From JBOFSQ01 sp051651625 (GTDB lineage: Bacteria; Planctomycetota; Planctomycetia; Pirellulales; Thermoguttaceae): a stretch of 48,101 nt of DNA. Each line of letters begins with the position of its first letter. The stretch's first letter is position 1. A program made the translations under genes and the position numbers. The notes beneath the pieces were generated by a model. It was not told where the DNA came from. It was given only the letters and a program-made list of their open reading frames with translations, and made no database searches. Location: positions 1-48,101 of the forward strand of contig JBOFSQ010000067.1 of assembly GCA_051651625.1 (NCBI GenBank), in the 5' to 3' direction. This document shows positions 8,386 through 16,582 of this stretch, piece after piece.

Positions 8386-11300
8386 ATGTCAACAGTTTTT
8401 TGGTACACCGTGATTTCGTTTTCGATTTTCACGTTTGCGATGTCGTCGGTGGAGCCACCGCTTGCGGCGGCGGAAAATGTTTTGGTGTTGAAGCTGAATG
8501 ACCACGATGGCAAGCCTGTCGCTGGTGGGAAGGTGCGGTTGTTTGCCAGTCCGAAGCCAAGTGGTTGGGACGAGCGGGTGCGTCACGTTGTCACCGGTGA
8601 AGACGGAACGTTTGCGGTTGTCTTTGACGGACCGGAAGCGGTCAATCGTTTTTTTGTGAACGTCGAGACGCCGGGTTACGCACCTTACGAAGCGGCGTGG
8701 GAGAACACGAGCAACGACCCGATTCCAAACGAGTTCACAATCACGCTCGACAAGGCACTCGTCATCGGCGGCAGAGTTGTCGATGCGGATGGTAAGCCGG
8801 TTGTCGGTGCGAAAGTTGAGTCGCTCTTTCCGTGGAATCATCGGATGCGCGTTCAGCGAGACGGCGTGTGTGGTTGTGAGACAACGACCAACGAAAACGG
8901 TGAATGGCGGTACGCCTCGTTCCCCGTAGACGTGCAGAATAGGAAAGGCTCGTTCACCGTCACACACCCCGACTTCAAGCAGACCAAGTCTGAAGTCCCG
9001 TTCGCACAGTTTTTAGCCAGTGCAGACGGAAAGTTTCTACACGAGTTCGGGCTAGAAAAAGGGATCGACTTGAGCGGCAAGGTTGTTGATTTGTCGGGAA
9101 AGCCGATTGAAGGGGCGATTGTACACGGTTCTTGGCGAGACGCTGGCTGCGATGAACCGACAACCACGACCGACTCTAGCGGTAACTTCGTATTGCGAAA
9201 CTGGCCGGAGTCGAAAGTCGCATACATCGGCGTTCGCAAACCGGGATACCAGACGCAGCTTCGCTCTCCAATCACAGTAAACGCTACCACAACGCCGTCG
9301 CAAGACTTCACACTCAAACCTGCTGGAAAACCGATCAAGATCAAGATTCTCGATAAAGACGGCAAACCTGTACACCCATACTACATTGCCATTAAACAAT
9401 GGGGAAACCGGAGTATGCCCGCATCGCAAATCCTCAACGGCACCGACAACAATAGTTGCAACGACACCAACGGCGTTTTTGTTTGGAACGAGGCACCGGA
9501 AGACGAAGAAGTCGTCTTCGACATGTTCGACACCAACAAATACATGGACTGCCGCAAGAAGGCGATGACCGCGCGCGACGAGGAGTACGTCTTCACAGTC
9601 AATCCGGCACTCACAGTTTCAGGTAGCGTTACCGACGCCGAAACGGGGAAACAGATCGACGAGTTTAACCTCACGCGGGGAGTCGGTTTCGCAGGCGATA
9701 CGCAAGTGGCGTGGCAGAATCCGCAGCCCGCAAAGGCGACGTACCAGTTCAAAGAATGTTTCGAACACTACGACCACTATCTCGTCAAAGTCGATGCGGC
9801 GGGGTACGAGCCGGCGGTGTCACGCAAGATCGATCCGCAGGAGGGCGCAGTCACAATCGACTTCGCACTCAAAAAACTCGACCCCGCAACGCACAAACCG
9901 ATCACCGGAAAGGTCGTTCTGCCAGACGGATCGCCCGCCATCGGCGCGACAGTCTCGCTGGCAACGCGGACACGCGGCCCGTACATCAGGGACGATTCAT
10001 TCGACCAGCGTCACCATCTTTACGACACGCTGACAAAAGGCGACGGCTCGTTTGAGTTCGCGTACATCGACTTCATCGCCGAGGCCCGCGCCGTGCCCGC
10101 TCGCACGAAGGACGCCCCGCAGTATGCGGTCTACGTCATCCACGACGCCGGCTACACAAAAGTTTCACAAAAAGAGATGGAGACGACCTACAAAACGGAA
10201 CCAATCAAACTCGACGCTTGGGGCGTTATCACCGGAACCGCAAAAACACAGACGCAACCGAGTCGCAACGTCGTGATGAATTGTCAACCCACCTTCGATC
10301 CCAGACAACAGTTTGGAGATGAGGGCGGACTGCGAACTCCGTTTTTCCAGATCGAAGCGACAACCGGCAACGACGGTCACTTCACGTTTTCGAGAATCGT
10401 TCCGGGAAAGAACACGGTCTCGCGTTACATTCGTTTCGCCGACACCGGTCGTGGATTCACGAACACGAGTTCGTTATCGACAACGGTTGAGGTGAAGTCT
10501 GGCGAGACGGTGAACGTTGAACTTGGTGGCGTCGGCTGTCCGGTGAACGGGCAGCTCTCGATTCCCGACGATTTCGGCGTTCCAGTTGATTGGAAGTTTG
10601 GAGTTGTCCGCATCGCGCCGAAGGTTGCGGAGTTCGATTACCATAGTTTGCCCGAATACGAGCGGGTGAAAGAGTTGCAGAACACCGCGCCGAAGGAGAT
10701 TTTGGACGAGACCGATTTCGAGAAGCGGCGCGACTTGTTCATGAAGTGGGCAACCGAGACCGAGGCTGGAAAGGTGTACAAAGCGGCGATGGACGCCTAC
10801 AACGTCGTCATCAACAAACAACGCGACGAACAACGAGAGATCGAGCAGCGCGGTCGTGCTGGCACTGTCGCCGACGACGGCAAGTTCGTCATCACTGATG
10901 TTCTTGCTGGTGACTGGACGCTCACGCTTGAACTCAACTCGCCGCCACCGGCAGACCAGTGCGGCAGTGGTGAACAGATCGGTAAGTTAACGCACAGTTT
11001 CACGGTGCCACCGTTTCCGGCTGGCGTGACGGTAACGGAGGAACCGTTCAAAATTGGTGTGCTTGTTGTCGAGAAAATTGTCCCGCAGTTTCGATTGGAG
11101 TCGGGCGTCGTCGCGCCGGAGTTTTCGATTCGGAAGATCGAGCCGGTTGCCGATGGTGTGGAGTACAAAGAATCTGACGCGGTGCTAAAGTTGTCGGACT
11201 TTCGCGGCAAATATGTTATCGTTGACTTTTGGGCGACTTGGTGCGGGCCGTGTCTTGCAAAGCTGCCGGAGCTGAAGTCGCTGTACGAAAAGTCGGTTGC

Positions 11301-11616
11301 GGGCAACGATAATGTTGTTATGATTGGGGTGAGTCTCGACGCCGCTGACAAACACGAGATGCTCTCGCGTTTTGTCGCTAAACGCGAGATGCCGTGGCTT
11401 CAAGGTCTCGCTGGCGATGGGACTTCGGAGACGGCGCATAGTTACGGAGTCAACTCGATCCCGATGCTCGTCTTGATCGCCCCCGACGGAAAAATCATCT
11501 CGATAAACCCGACCATCGCAAACATCGAAAGTACAATCGGAACACGAAGCGTAAGCGAGTGCCCGAATCAGAACGCGCAGCGTAAGCGAGTGCCCGAATC
11601 GGAACACGCATCGTAA
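8386..11616 (+). CDS. Secreted multi-domain protein: carboxypeptidase-regulatory-like repeats plus C-terminal TlpA-type thioredoxin
   Basis: The 1076-residue protein begins with a signal peptide (about residues 1-29). Several carboxypeptidase-regulatory/transthyretin-like beta domains follow, recognisable by repeated 'G+V.D.dGKPv.GAkV' strings near residues 38, 125, 235, 310 and 505. After a linker (about 740-830) comes a thioredoxin-like domain (about 920-1060) with active site C953-G-P-C956 in a WATWCGPC context. TlpA/ResA-type domains reduce or isomerise disulfides outside the cytoplasm. AAAGGA lies about 10 bp before the ATG. The natural end appears to be near 'IISINPTIANIES'. The last roughly 25 residues are translated from two and a half copies of the dispersed 31-bp repeat, and the third copy supplies the stop. 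Confidence 0.83.
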   Translation: MSTVFWYTVISFSIFTFAMSSVEPPLAAAENVLVLKLNDHDGKPVAGGKVRLFASPKPSGWDERVRHVVTGEDGTFAVVFDGPEAVNRFFVNVETPGYAPYEAAWENTSNDPIPNEFTITLDKALVIGGRVVDADGKPVVGAKVESLFPWNHRMRVQRDGVCGCETTTNENGEWRYASFPVDVQNRKGSFTVTHPDFKQTKSEVPFAQFLASADGKFLHEFGLEKGIDLSGKVVDLSGKPIEGAIVHGSWRDAGCDEPTTTTDSSGNFVLRNWPESKVAYIGVRKPGYQTQLRSPITVNATTTPSQDFTLKPAGKPIKIKILDKDGKPVHPYYIAIKQWGNRSMPASQILNGTDNNSCNDTNGVFVWNEAPEDEEVVFDMFDTNKYMDCRKKAMTARDEEYVFTVNPALTVSGSVTDAETGKQIDEFNLTRGVGFAGDTQVAWQNPQPAKATYQFKECFEHYDHYLVKVDAAGYEPAVSRKIDPQEGAVTIDFALKKLDPATHKPITGKVVLPDGSPAIGATVSLATRTRGPYIRDDSFDQRHHLYDTLTKGDGSFEFAYIDFIAEARAVPARTKDAPQYAVYVIHDAGYTKVSQKEMETTYKTEPIKLDAWGVITGTAKTQTQPSRNVVMNCQPTFDPRQQFGDEGGLRTPFFQIEATTGNDGHFTFSRIVPGKNTVSRYIRFADTGRGFTNTSSLSTTVEVKSGETVNVELGGVGCPVNGQLSIPDDFGVPVDWKFGVVRIAPKVAEFDYHSLPEYERVKELQNTAPKEILDETDFEKRRDLFMKWATETEAGKVYKAAMDAYNVVINKQRDEQREIEQRGRAGTVADDGKFVITDVLAGDWTLTLELNSPPPADQCGSGEQIGKLTHSFTVPPFPAGVTVTEEPFKIGVLVVEKIVPQFRLESGVVAPEFSIRKIEPVADGVEYKESDAVLKLSDFRGKYVIVDFWATWCGPCLAKLPELKSLYEKSVAGNDNVVMIGVSLDAADKHEMLSRFVAKREMPWLQGLAGDGTSETAHSYGVNSIPMLVLIAPDGKIISINPTIANIESTIGTRSVSECPNQNAQRKRVPESEHAS

Positions 11617-11685
11617 GCGAGTGCCCGAATCAGAACGCGAAGCGTAAGCGAGTGCCCGAATCAGAACACGCAGCGTAAGCGAGTG
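11540..11685 (+). repeat. Tandem array of five 31-bp repeat units
   Basis: Units start at 11540, 11571, 11602, 11633 and 11664 (the last truncated). They differ by a few bases at positions 5, 8 and 10 and at the final base. The first two and part of the third lie inside the 3' end of the TlpA-like gene. Units abut directly with no spacers. Because 31 is one more than a multiple of three, successive copies present their internal TAA in successive frames. Confidence 0.9.
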
Positions 11686-11712
11686 AAACCAACAAACCGC
11701 TAGGAGAACCTT

Positions 11713-12627
11713 ATGTCAACCCGCACTTTGATGACATTTGATTATGCGTTAAAGAACGTACTCCGCGAAAAGGCGAACTTTGAGATTCTGGAAGGATTTT
11801 TAAGTGCGCTACTGTCGGACGACATTCACATCCAAGACATTTTGGAAAGTGAGAGTAACCAAGCGAGGGAAAACGAAAAGTTCAACCGCGTTGACGTTTT
11901 GGCGAAAGACAAAAACGGACAACTAATTCTCGTTGAAGTGCAATACGACCGCGAACTCGATTATTTCCAACGGATAATGTACGGCGTGTCAAAACTTGCC
12001 GTGGAACACATCAAGAAAGGCGATAAGTACAAGGAAATAAAACGTGTAATTTCGGTACACATCGTCCACTTTGATTTGGGGATTGGCGAAGACTATTTGT
12101 ACGTCGGGACGACCAATTTTGTTGGCGTTCACACGAAAGACGTGCTTGGTTTGAACGAGAAGCAAAAGGCGATGTTTAAGGTTCAGGAAGTGAACCAGCT
12201 TTTCCCACAAATCTATGTGATTCGCGTTGATAATTATCACGACGAGGTAGAGAGTTCGGTTGACGAGTGGATTTATTTTTTGAAGAACTCGGAGGTCAAA
12301 GACAGTTTCAAGTCAAAGAACATCGAGATTGCCAAAGAAAAGTTAAGCGTGCTAACGATGACCGAAGAGGAGCAGAGGAAGTACAACGCTTATTTGGAAG
12401 ACCTGATGTATCAAAAGTCGATGTTCTGGTCTGCCAGAGTTGATGGACTATATGACGGGCGAAAGGAAGGGCGTGAAGAGGGGCGAGCCGAAGGTAAACG
12501 CGAAACCGCTCGCAAAATGCTGGCAATGAACCTTCCAATCGAAGTCGTCGAAAAAGCCACAGAAATTTCCGCCGCAGAATTGCAAAAACTTAAAGACAAG
12601 CAACCACAGTCAGAACACGAAGCGTAA
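11713..12627 (+). CDS. Rpn-family PD-(D/E)XK nuclease / putative transposase-like protein
   Basis: The 304-residue protein resembles the Rpn (recombination-promoting nuclease; PD-(D/E)XK transposase-like) family. Signs are 'DYALKNVL' at the start, 'RVDVLAKDKNGQLILVEVQ' carrying the D and E-x-Q catalytic strand, 'YFQRIMYGVSKL', and the charged C-terminal tail 'GRKEGREEGRAEGKRE'. Known members are DNA endonucleases that raise RecA-independent recombination. AGGAGA precedes the ATG. The extreme C-terminus (QSEHEA) and the TAA stop come from a copy of the dispersed 31-bp repeat that begins at 12613. The gene is flanked on both sides by these repeats. Confidence 0.82.
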   Translation: MSTRTLMTFDYALKNVLREKANFEILEGFLSALLSDDIHIQDILESESNQARENEKFNRVDVLAKDKNGQLILVEVQYDRELDYFQRIMYGVSKLAVEHIKKGDKYKEIKRVISVHIVHFDLGIGEDYLYVGTTNFVGVHTKDVLGLNEKQKAMFKVQEVNQLFPQIYVIRVDNYHDEVESSVDEWIYFLKNSEVKDSFKSKNIEIAKEKLSVLTMTEEEQRKYNAYLEDLMYQKSMFWSARVDGLYDGRKEGREEGRAEGKRETARKMLAMNLPIEVVEKATEISAAELQKLKDKQPQSEHEA

Positions 12628-12725
12628 GCGAGGCAACGTGACGTTGCATCCGATAGCCTCCCGGCAACTCCGTTGCGGTCGGCAAAACAAATAAGAACAC
12701 GAAGCGTAAGCGAGTGCCTGAATAA
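12613..12725 (+). repeat. Two copies of the dispersed repeat flanking short palindromes
   Basis: A partial copy (12613-12632) contains the stop codon of the Rpn gene, and a full copy lies at 12695-12725. Between them are small palindromes such as GCAACGTGACGTTGC. No other gene fits in the gap before the beta-galactosidase gene. Confidence 0.8.
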
Positions 12726-12756
12726 TGTTCCCCACTAACCCACAGGAGATTTTCCA

Positions 12757-15700
12757 ATGACACGTCTCACATTCACACTTTCGTTGCTGCTTGTCGCAGC
12801 GTTTGTTTCGGCGCAGACGCCGAACGACTGGGAGAACCCCAAACTACTCGGCATCAACACATTGCCGCCAAGGTCGTCGGCGGTTGTGCCGTTCTACAAT
12901 GTTGTTGACGACGTTAGCGGCGAATACGTCTCGCTCAACGGCGTCTGGAAGTTTCACCTCGTCAAAAACCCCGCGAGTCGCATCGCCGACTTCGCAAAGA
13001 CCGACTTCGACGACAAAAATTGGCTCAACATGCCGGTGCCGTCGAACTGGCAAGTACCAGCGTTAATTGGTCAGCTCAACGAAGACGCGCCGAAAAATCT
13101 CGGCGGCACCGTTGACGACTATCCGATCTACGTCAACCATCCGTACCCGTGGCCGCGCGAAGCCGACGGCAAGTGGCACCCGCCGCACATCCCCGCCGAG
13201 TTCAATCCCGTCGCAATGTATCGCCGCGACTTTGGGATTCCGCAGTCTTACGCCGGTCAAAACATCATCTTGCATTTTGCGGGCGTCGAGTCGATGTTCT
13301 ACGTTTGGATCAACGGCGAAAAAGTCGGGATGGGAAAAGACTCGCGGACCGCAGTCGAGTTTGACATCACACAGTATATCAAGCCCGGTCAAAACCAAAT
13401 CGCAGTGGAAGTCTTTCGCTGGTCGGACGGTTCGTGGCTCGAATGCCAAGACTTCTGGCGACTCTCCGGCATTTTTCGAGACGTGTTTGTGTATGCACTG
13501 CCGGAAGTACACATCGCCGACGTGAAGATTGTCACCGAACTCGATGACGCTTGCACCGATGCAACGCTCCACTTCGAGGCGACGATCAACAACACTTCGT
13601 CGAAGCCGTTCAGCGGCACGCTCTTCTTCCAATTCCGCGAAGCCGCGAAGGGAGTCGTCGTGATGGACGTGAACGTCGCGGCTGAACAGACGAAGCGCGT
13701 TGTGGACGCGATTCCGCTCACAAACCCGAAGAAGTGGTCGGCGGAAACACCAAATCTCTACGCCACCGTCATGCAGCTCCGCGACGACCAGAAAAACACT
13801 CTCCAAACAATCGAGCAGCAAGTCGGCTTCCGCAAAGTCGAGATCAAAGACGCGCAGCTTCTCGTGAACGGTCAACCGATCTTGATCAAAGGCACGAATC
13901 GTCACGAGCACGACCCGATTACTGGGCACACAATTTCGGTCGAGTCGATGGTGAACGACATCAAACTGATGAAGCAGAACAACATTAATGCGGTGCGAAC
14001 GTGTCACTACCCCAACGATCCGCGCTGGTATGCGTTGTGCGACAAATACGGAATCTATCTTGTTGACGAGGCAAACATCGAGTCGCACGGAATGGGTTAC
14101 GGCGAGGAGTCGCTTGCGAAAAATCCGCTCTTCACCGAGGCACACCTCGACAGAACGATTCGGATGTACGAGCGCGACAAAAATCATCCGTCGGTAATCA
14201 TTTGGTCACTCGGCAACGAAGCGGGCGACGGCCCCAACTTCACCGCGACCGCGAACTGGTTGCGAAAGAACGATCCGTCGCGTCCCGTCCACTACGAGCG
14301 AGCCGGACACGGTGCCAACACCGACATCTATTGCCCGATGTACGCACACGTCGATCACATGATAAGTTACGCAACAAACAATCCGAAGAAGCCGCTAATC
14401 CAGTGCGAATACGCCCACGCAATGGGAAACTCCACTGGCGATTTTTTCAAGTATTGGGATGCGATCCGCAAGTATCCATCGCTCCAAGGCGGCTTCATCT
14501 GGGACTGGGTTGACCAAGGTCTTCTGACTAGTGTGCCAACAAAATGGATGCTTCCGAATGGAACGATAACCGGAACTGTCGTTGAGCGCGACAGTCGAAA
14601 AATTCTCGCAGGTTTTGCAACGCTCTCACAACCAGAAACGTTCACCGTTCCCGAAGGGAAGACGCTGAAACTTGAAGCGGTTGTGTTTCCGCTCGGTGGC
14701 GCGGAGGGGCCGTTCATCGGCAAAGGCGACGCGCAGTGCGGACTCAAACAAAAAACCGCAAACGAACTCCAGTTCTATCTCGGCACGGGTGGCGGCTGGG
14801 TCGATGCGACTGCACCGATTCCTGACGGCTGGTTTAATAACTGGCACACAATTACCGGAACTTGGGACGGCAAAGAACTCGTGCTCGCTGTTGATGGCAA
14901 CGTTCTCAAGAAGACTGCGTACGCTGGCAAACTCGGCAACTCGCCCGAACCGATAGAGATTGGCCGCAACGCGCATCACAAAAATCGTGTCGTGCAAGCG
15001 TACATCGCGTCGGCGTCGATTACTGTCGGCGACGACAAAGTTGTTGACGTTAATTTTTCTCAAGCGACACAAGTTAACCAGAGCACACCGGAAACGTTCT
15101 TCGCGTTCGGCGGCGACTTCGGGCCACCGGGCGTACCGAGCGACCAGAACTTCTGCATGAACGGCGTCGTCGCATCGGACCGCACGCCACACCCCGGACT
15201 CGCCGAAGTCAAAAAAGAATACCAAGATATTTGGGTGACGCAGAATGGCGACGGCAAATTCACGATCCGCAACGAGAACTTCTTCCGCCCGCTCGACTAC
15301 GTTGTTGGGAAGTACGAAGTGCTGGAAGGCGGAAAGGTTGTGAAGACCGAAAAATTCGACGAGATCATGCACTTCGCGCCTCAAACGACGCATGCGTTTG
15401 AGGTGCCGTTCGACGCGGCAAATCCTGCGGTTGAGACGTTCATTCGTTTCACGTTCACACTCAAAGAAGACACACCTTGGGGAAAGAAGGGCGATGTTGT
15501 TGCGGTCGATCAATTCCCGCTCGGAAAGTTCACGGGCAAGCCAACTGCGGAGATCGCGCCAGCGAAACTTGATGTGCCGTTTGAGTTCAAACCGGTTCTC
15601 GACTTCTGGCGTGCGCCGACCGACAACGACCGCGGCAACAACATGGCGGGGCGACACGGCGTTTGGCGGAACGAGGAATCGTGGGCAACAAGGGCGACAG

Positions 15701-16344
15701 CCGTTGCGGCGGCGGTGAAGCAAGACGGCAATCGCGTCACAGCGATGCTTGCGAAACCGGAGAAGATGATCGACCCGCCGCGATTTGGTACGCGGTTTGT
15801 GATTCCGGCGAAGTACAACCGGATTGAATACTACGGTCGCGGCCCGCACGAGAATTACTGGGACCGCAAAGAGGGTTCGCTGGTTGGGCGTTACACAACG
15901 ACGGTCGATGAGATCGACGCTGCGGGTGCGACGTACTGCGAGCCGGGAGAATACGGCAACCGGTGCGACGTGCGTTGGGTTGCGTTTCGTGACGAGAATG
16001 GCGACGGATTTGTAATCGTCGCCGATGCGACCGAAGACGACGTGAACTCGCGTGGCAAGTCGAAGGGTGTTCTCGATGCGGGGACGGTGGCGTTTACGGC
16101 GTCGCGTGTTCCGCGTGAGGAGCTTGAGCGTTGTTCGCATCCTTACGAACTTGCGAAGTCGGCGGATGAGATTTTCGTCAACATCGACTTCGCTCAAATG
16201 GGCGTCGCTGGTGACGACAGTTGGGGTTCGCAGCCGCACAACGAGTTCCGTCTCAAGGGGCCGAAATACCAGTTTTCGTATCGCGTTTTGCCGCTAAAAT
16301 CTGGCGACGATCCCGCCAAAGTAGCCGCAGAGCGACACGAATAA
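12757..16344 (+). CDS. Glycoside hydrolase family 2 beta-galactosidase with inserted LamG domain
   Basis: The 1195-residue protein has a signal peptide (about residues 1-19). It then follows the LacZ plan: sugar-binding domain (about 60-240, with 'DFWRLSGIFRDVFVYA'), immunoglobulin-like domain, and TIM barrel (about 350-615). The acid/base is probably E488 in SLGNEAGDG and the nucleophile E551 in QCEYAHAMGN. A concanavalin/LamG-like module (about 615-770, 'GWFNNWHTITGTWDGKELVLAVDG') is inserted before the chain returns to the LacZ C-terminal beta-sandwich and small-chain domain ('YYGRGPHENYWDR', 'NRCDVRWV'). It should hydrolyse beta-galactosides outside the cytoplasm; LamG may aid carbohydrate binding. 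CAGGAGA sits about 8 bp before the ATG. A dispersed repeat follows the stop closely. Confidence 0.92.
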   Translation: MTRLTFTLSLLLVAAFVSAQTPNDWENPKLLGINTLPPRSSAVVPFYNVVDDVSGEYVSLNGVWKFHLVKNPASRIADFAKTDFDDKNWLNMPVPSNWQVPALIGQLNEDAPKNLGGTVDDYPIYVNHPYPWPREADGKWHPPHIPAEFNPVAMYRRDFGIPQSYAGQNIILHFAGVESMFYVWINGEKVGMGKDSRTAVEFDITQYIKPGQNQIAVEVFRWSDGSWLECQDFWRLSGIFRDVFVYALPEVHIADVKIVTELDDACTDATLHFEATINNTSSKPFSGTLFFQFREAAKGVVVMDVNVAAEQTKRVVDAIPLTNPKKWSAETPNLYATVMQLRDDQKNTLQTIEQQVGFRKVEIKDAQLLVNGQPILIKGTNRHEHDPITGHTISVESMVNDIKLMKQNNINAVRTCHYPNDPRWYALCDKYGIYLVDEANIESHGMGYGEESLAKNPLFTEAHLDRTIRMYERDKNHPSVIIWSLGNEAGDGPNFTATANWLRKNDPSRPVHYERAGHGANTDIYCPMYAHVDHMISYATNNPKKPLIQCEYAHAMGNSTGDFFKYWDAIRKYPSLQGGFIWDWVDQGLLTSVPTKWMLPNGTITGTVVERDSRKILAGFATLSQPETFTVPEGKTLKLEAVVFPLGGAEGPFIGKGDAQCGLKQKTANELQFYLGTGGGWVDATAPIPDGWFNNWHTITGTWDGKELVLAVDGNVLKKTAYAGKLGNSPEPIEIGRNAHHKNRVVQAYIASASITVGDDKVVDVNFSQATQVNQSTPETFFAFGGDFGPPGVPSDQNFCMNGVVASDRTPHPGLAEVKKEYQDIWVTQNGDGKFTIRNENFFRPLDYVVGKYEVLEGGKVVKTEKFDEIMHFAPQTTHAFEVPFDAANPAVETFIRFTFTLKEDTPWGKKGDVVAVDQFPLGKFTGKPTAEIAPAKLDVPFEFKPVLDFWRAPTDNDRGNNMAGRHGVWRNEESWATRATAVAAAVKQDGNRVTAMLAKPEKMIDPPRFGTRFVIPAKYNRIEYYGRGPHENYWDRKEGSLVGRYTTTVDEIDAAGATYCEPGEYGNRCDVRWVAFRDENGDGFVIVADATEDDVNSRGKSKGVLDAGTVAFTASRVPREELERCSHPYELAKSADEIFVNIDFAQMGVAGDDSWGSQPHNEFRLKGPKYQFSYRVLPLKSGDDPAKVAAERHE

Positions 16345-16350
16345 GAATAA

Positions 16351-16403
16351 GAACACGAAGCGTAAGCGAGTGCCCAATCAGAGCGGGAAGCGTAAGCGAG
16401 TGC
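16351..16403 (+). repeat. Dispersed repeat, one near-full copy and one variant
   Basis: A 30-bp copy beginning GAACACGAAGCG is at 16351-16380. A variant beginning GAGCGGGAAGCG is at 16381-16403. They start 6 bp after the stop codon of the beta-galactosidase gene. Confidence 0.85.
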
Positions 16404-16416
16404 AAGGTTTAGTTTT

Positions 16417-16448
16417 GGCCCTATAAGTCCTATAGGACTTATAGGGCC
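16417..16448. repeat. Perfect 32-bp palindrome
   Basis: The half-site GGCCCTATAAGTCCTA is followed at once by its exact reverse complement, with no loop. The core GTCCTATAGGAC recurs at 45839-45850. It lies between the beta-galactosidase gene and the promoter of tex. It could act as a protein-binding site or a cruciform; no poly-T tract follows. Confidence 0.85.
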
Positions 16449-16494
16449 TATAGGTCTCTACGCACCGCGCCAAAACTTTGCCGCCCGCATCATG

Positions 16495-16523
16495 TTGACC
16501 ACCCCGCATTCGACTGTTACAAT
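16495..16523 (+). promoter_or_regulatory. Probable sigma70-type promoter of tex
   Basis: TTGACC (16495-16500) and TACAAT (16518-16523) are separated by exactly 17 bp. The predicted transcript would start near 16530, about 50 bp before the preferred ATG at 16583. Confidence 0.65.
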
Positions 16524-16582
16524 ACGCACGCTTTGTGGTTGTGATAAGGGGTTTGAAGTTTTACCGACAGAGGTTCATTTCG

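Noticed and set aside
11540..11685. Regularly spaced repeats that could be taken for a CRISPR array
   Set aside because: The 31-bp units abut directly with no unique spacers, vary internally, occur singly elsewhere, and no cas genes are present.
13063..16239. Long minus-strand frames opposite the beta-galactosidase gene (374 and 537 residues)
   Set aside because: GC-rich codon bias leaves the antisense frame open; the sequences have no domain signature and the sense protein is unambiguous.
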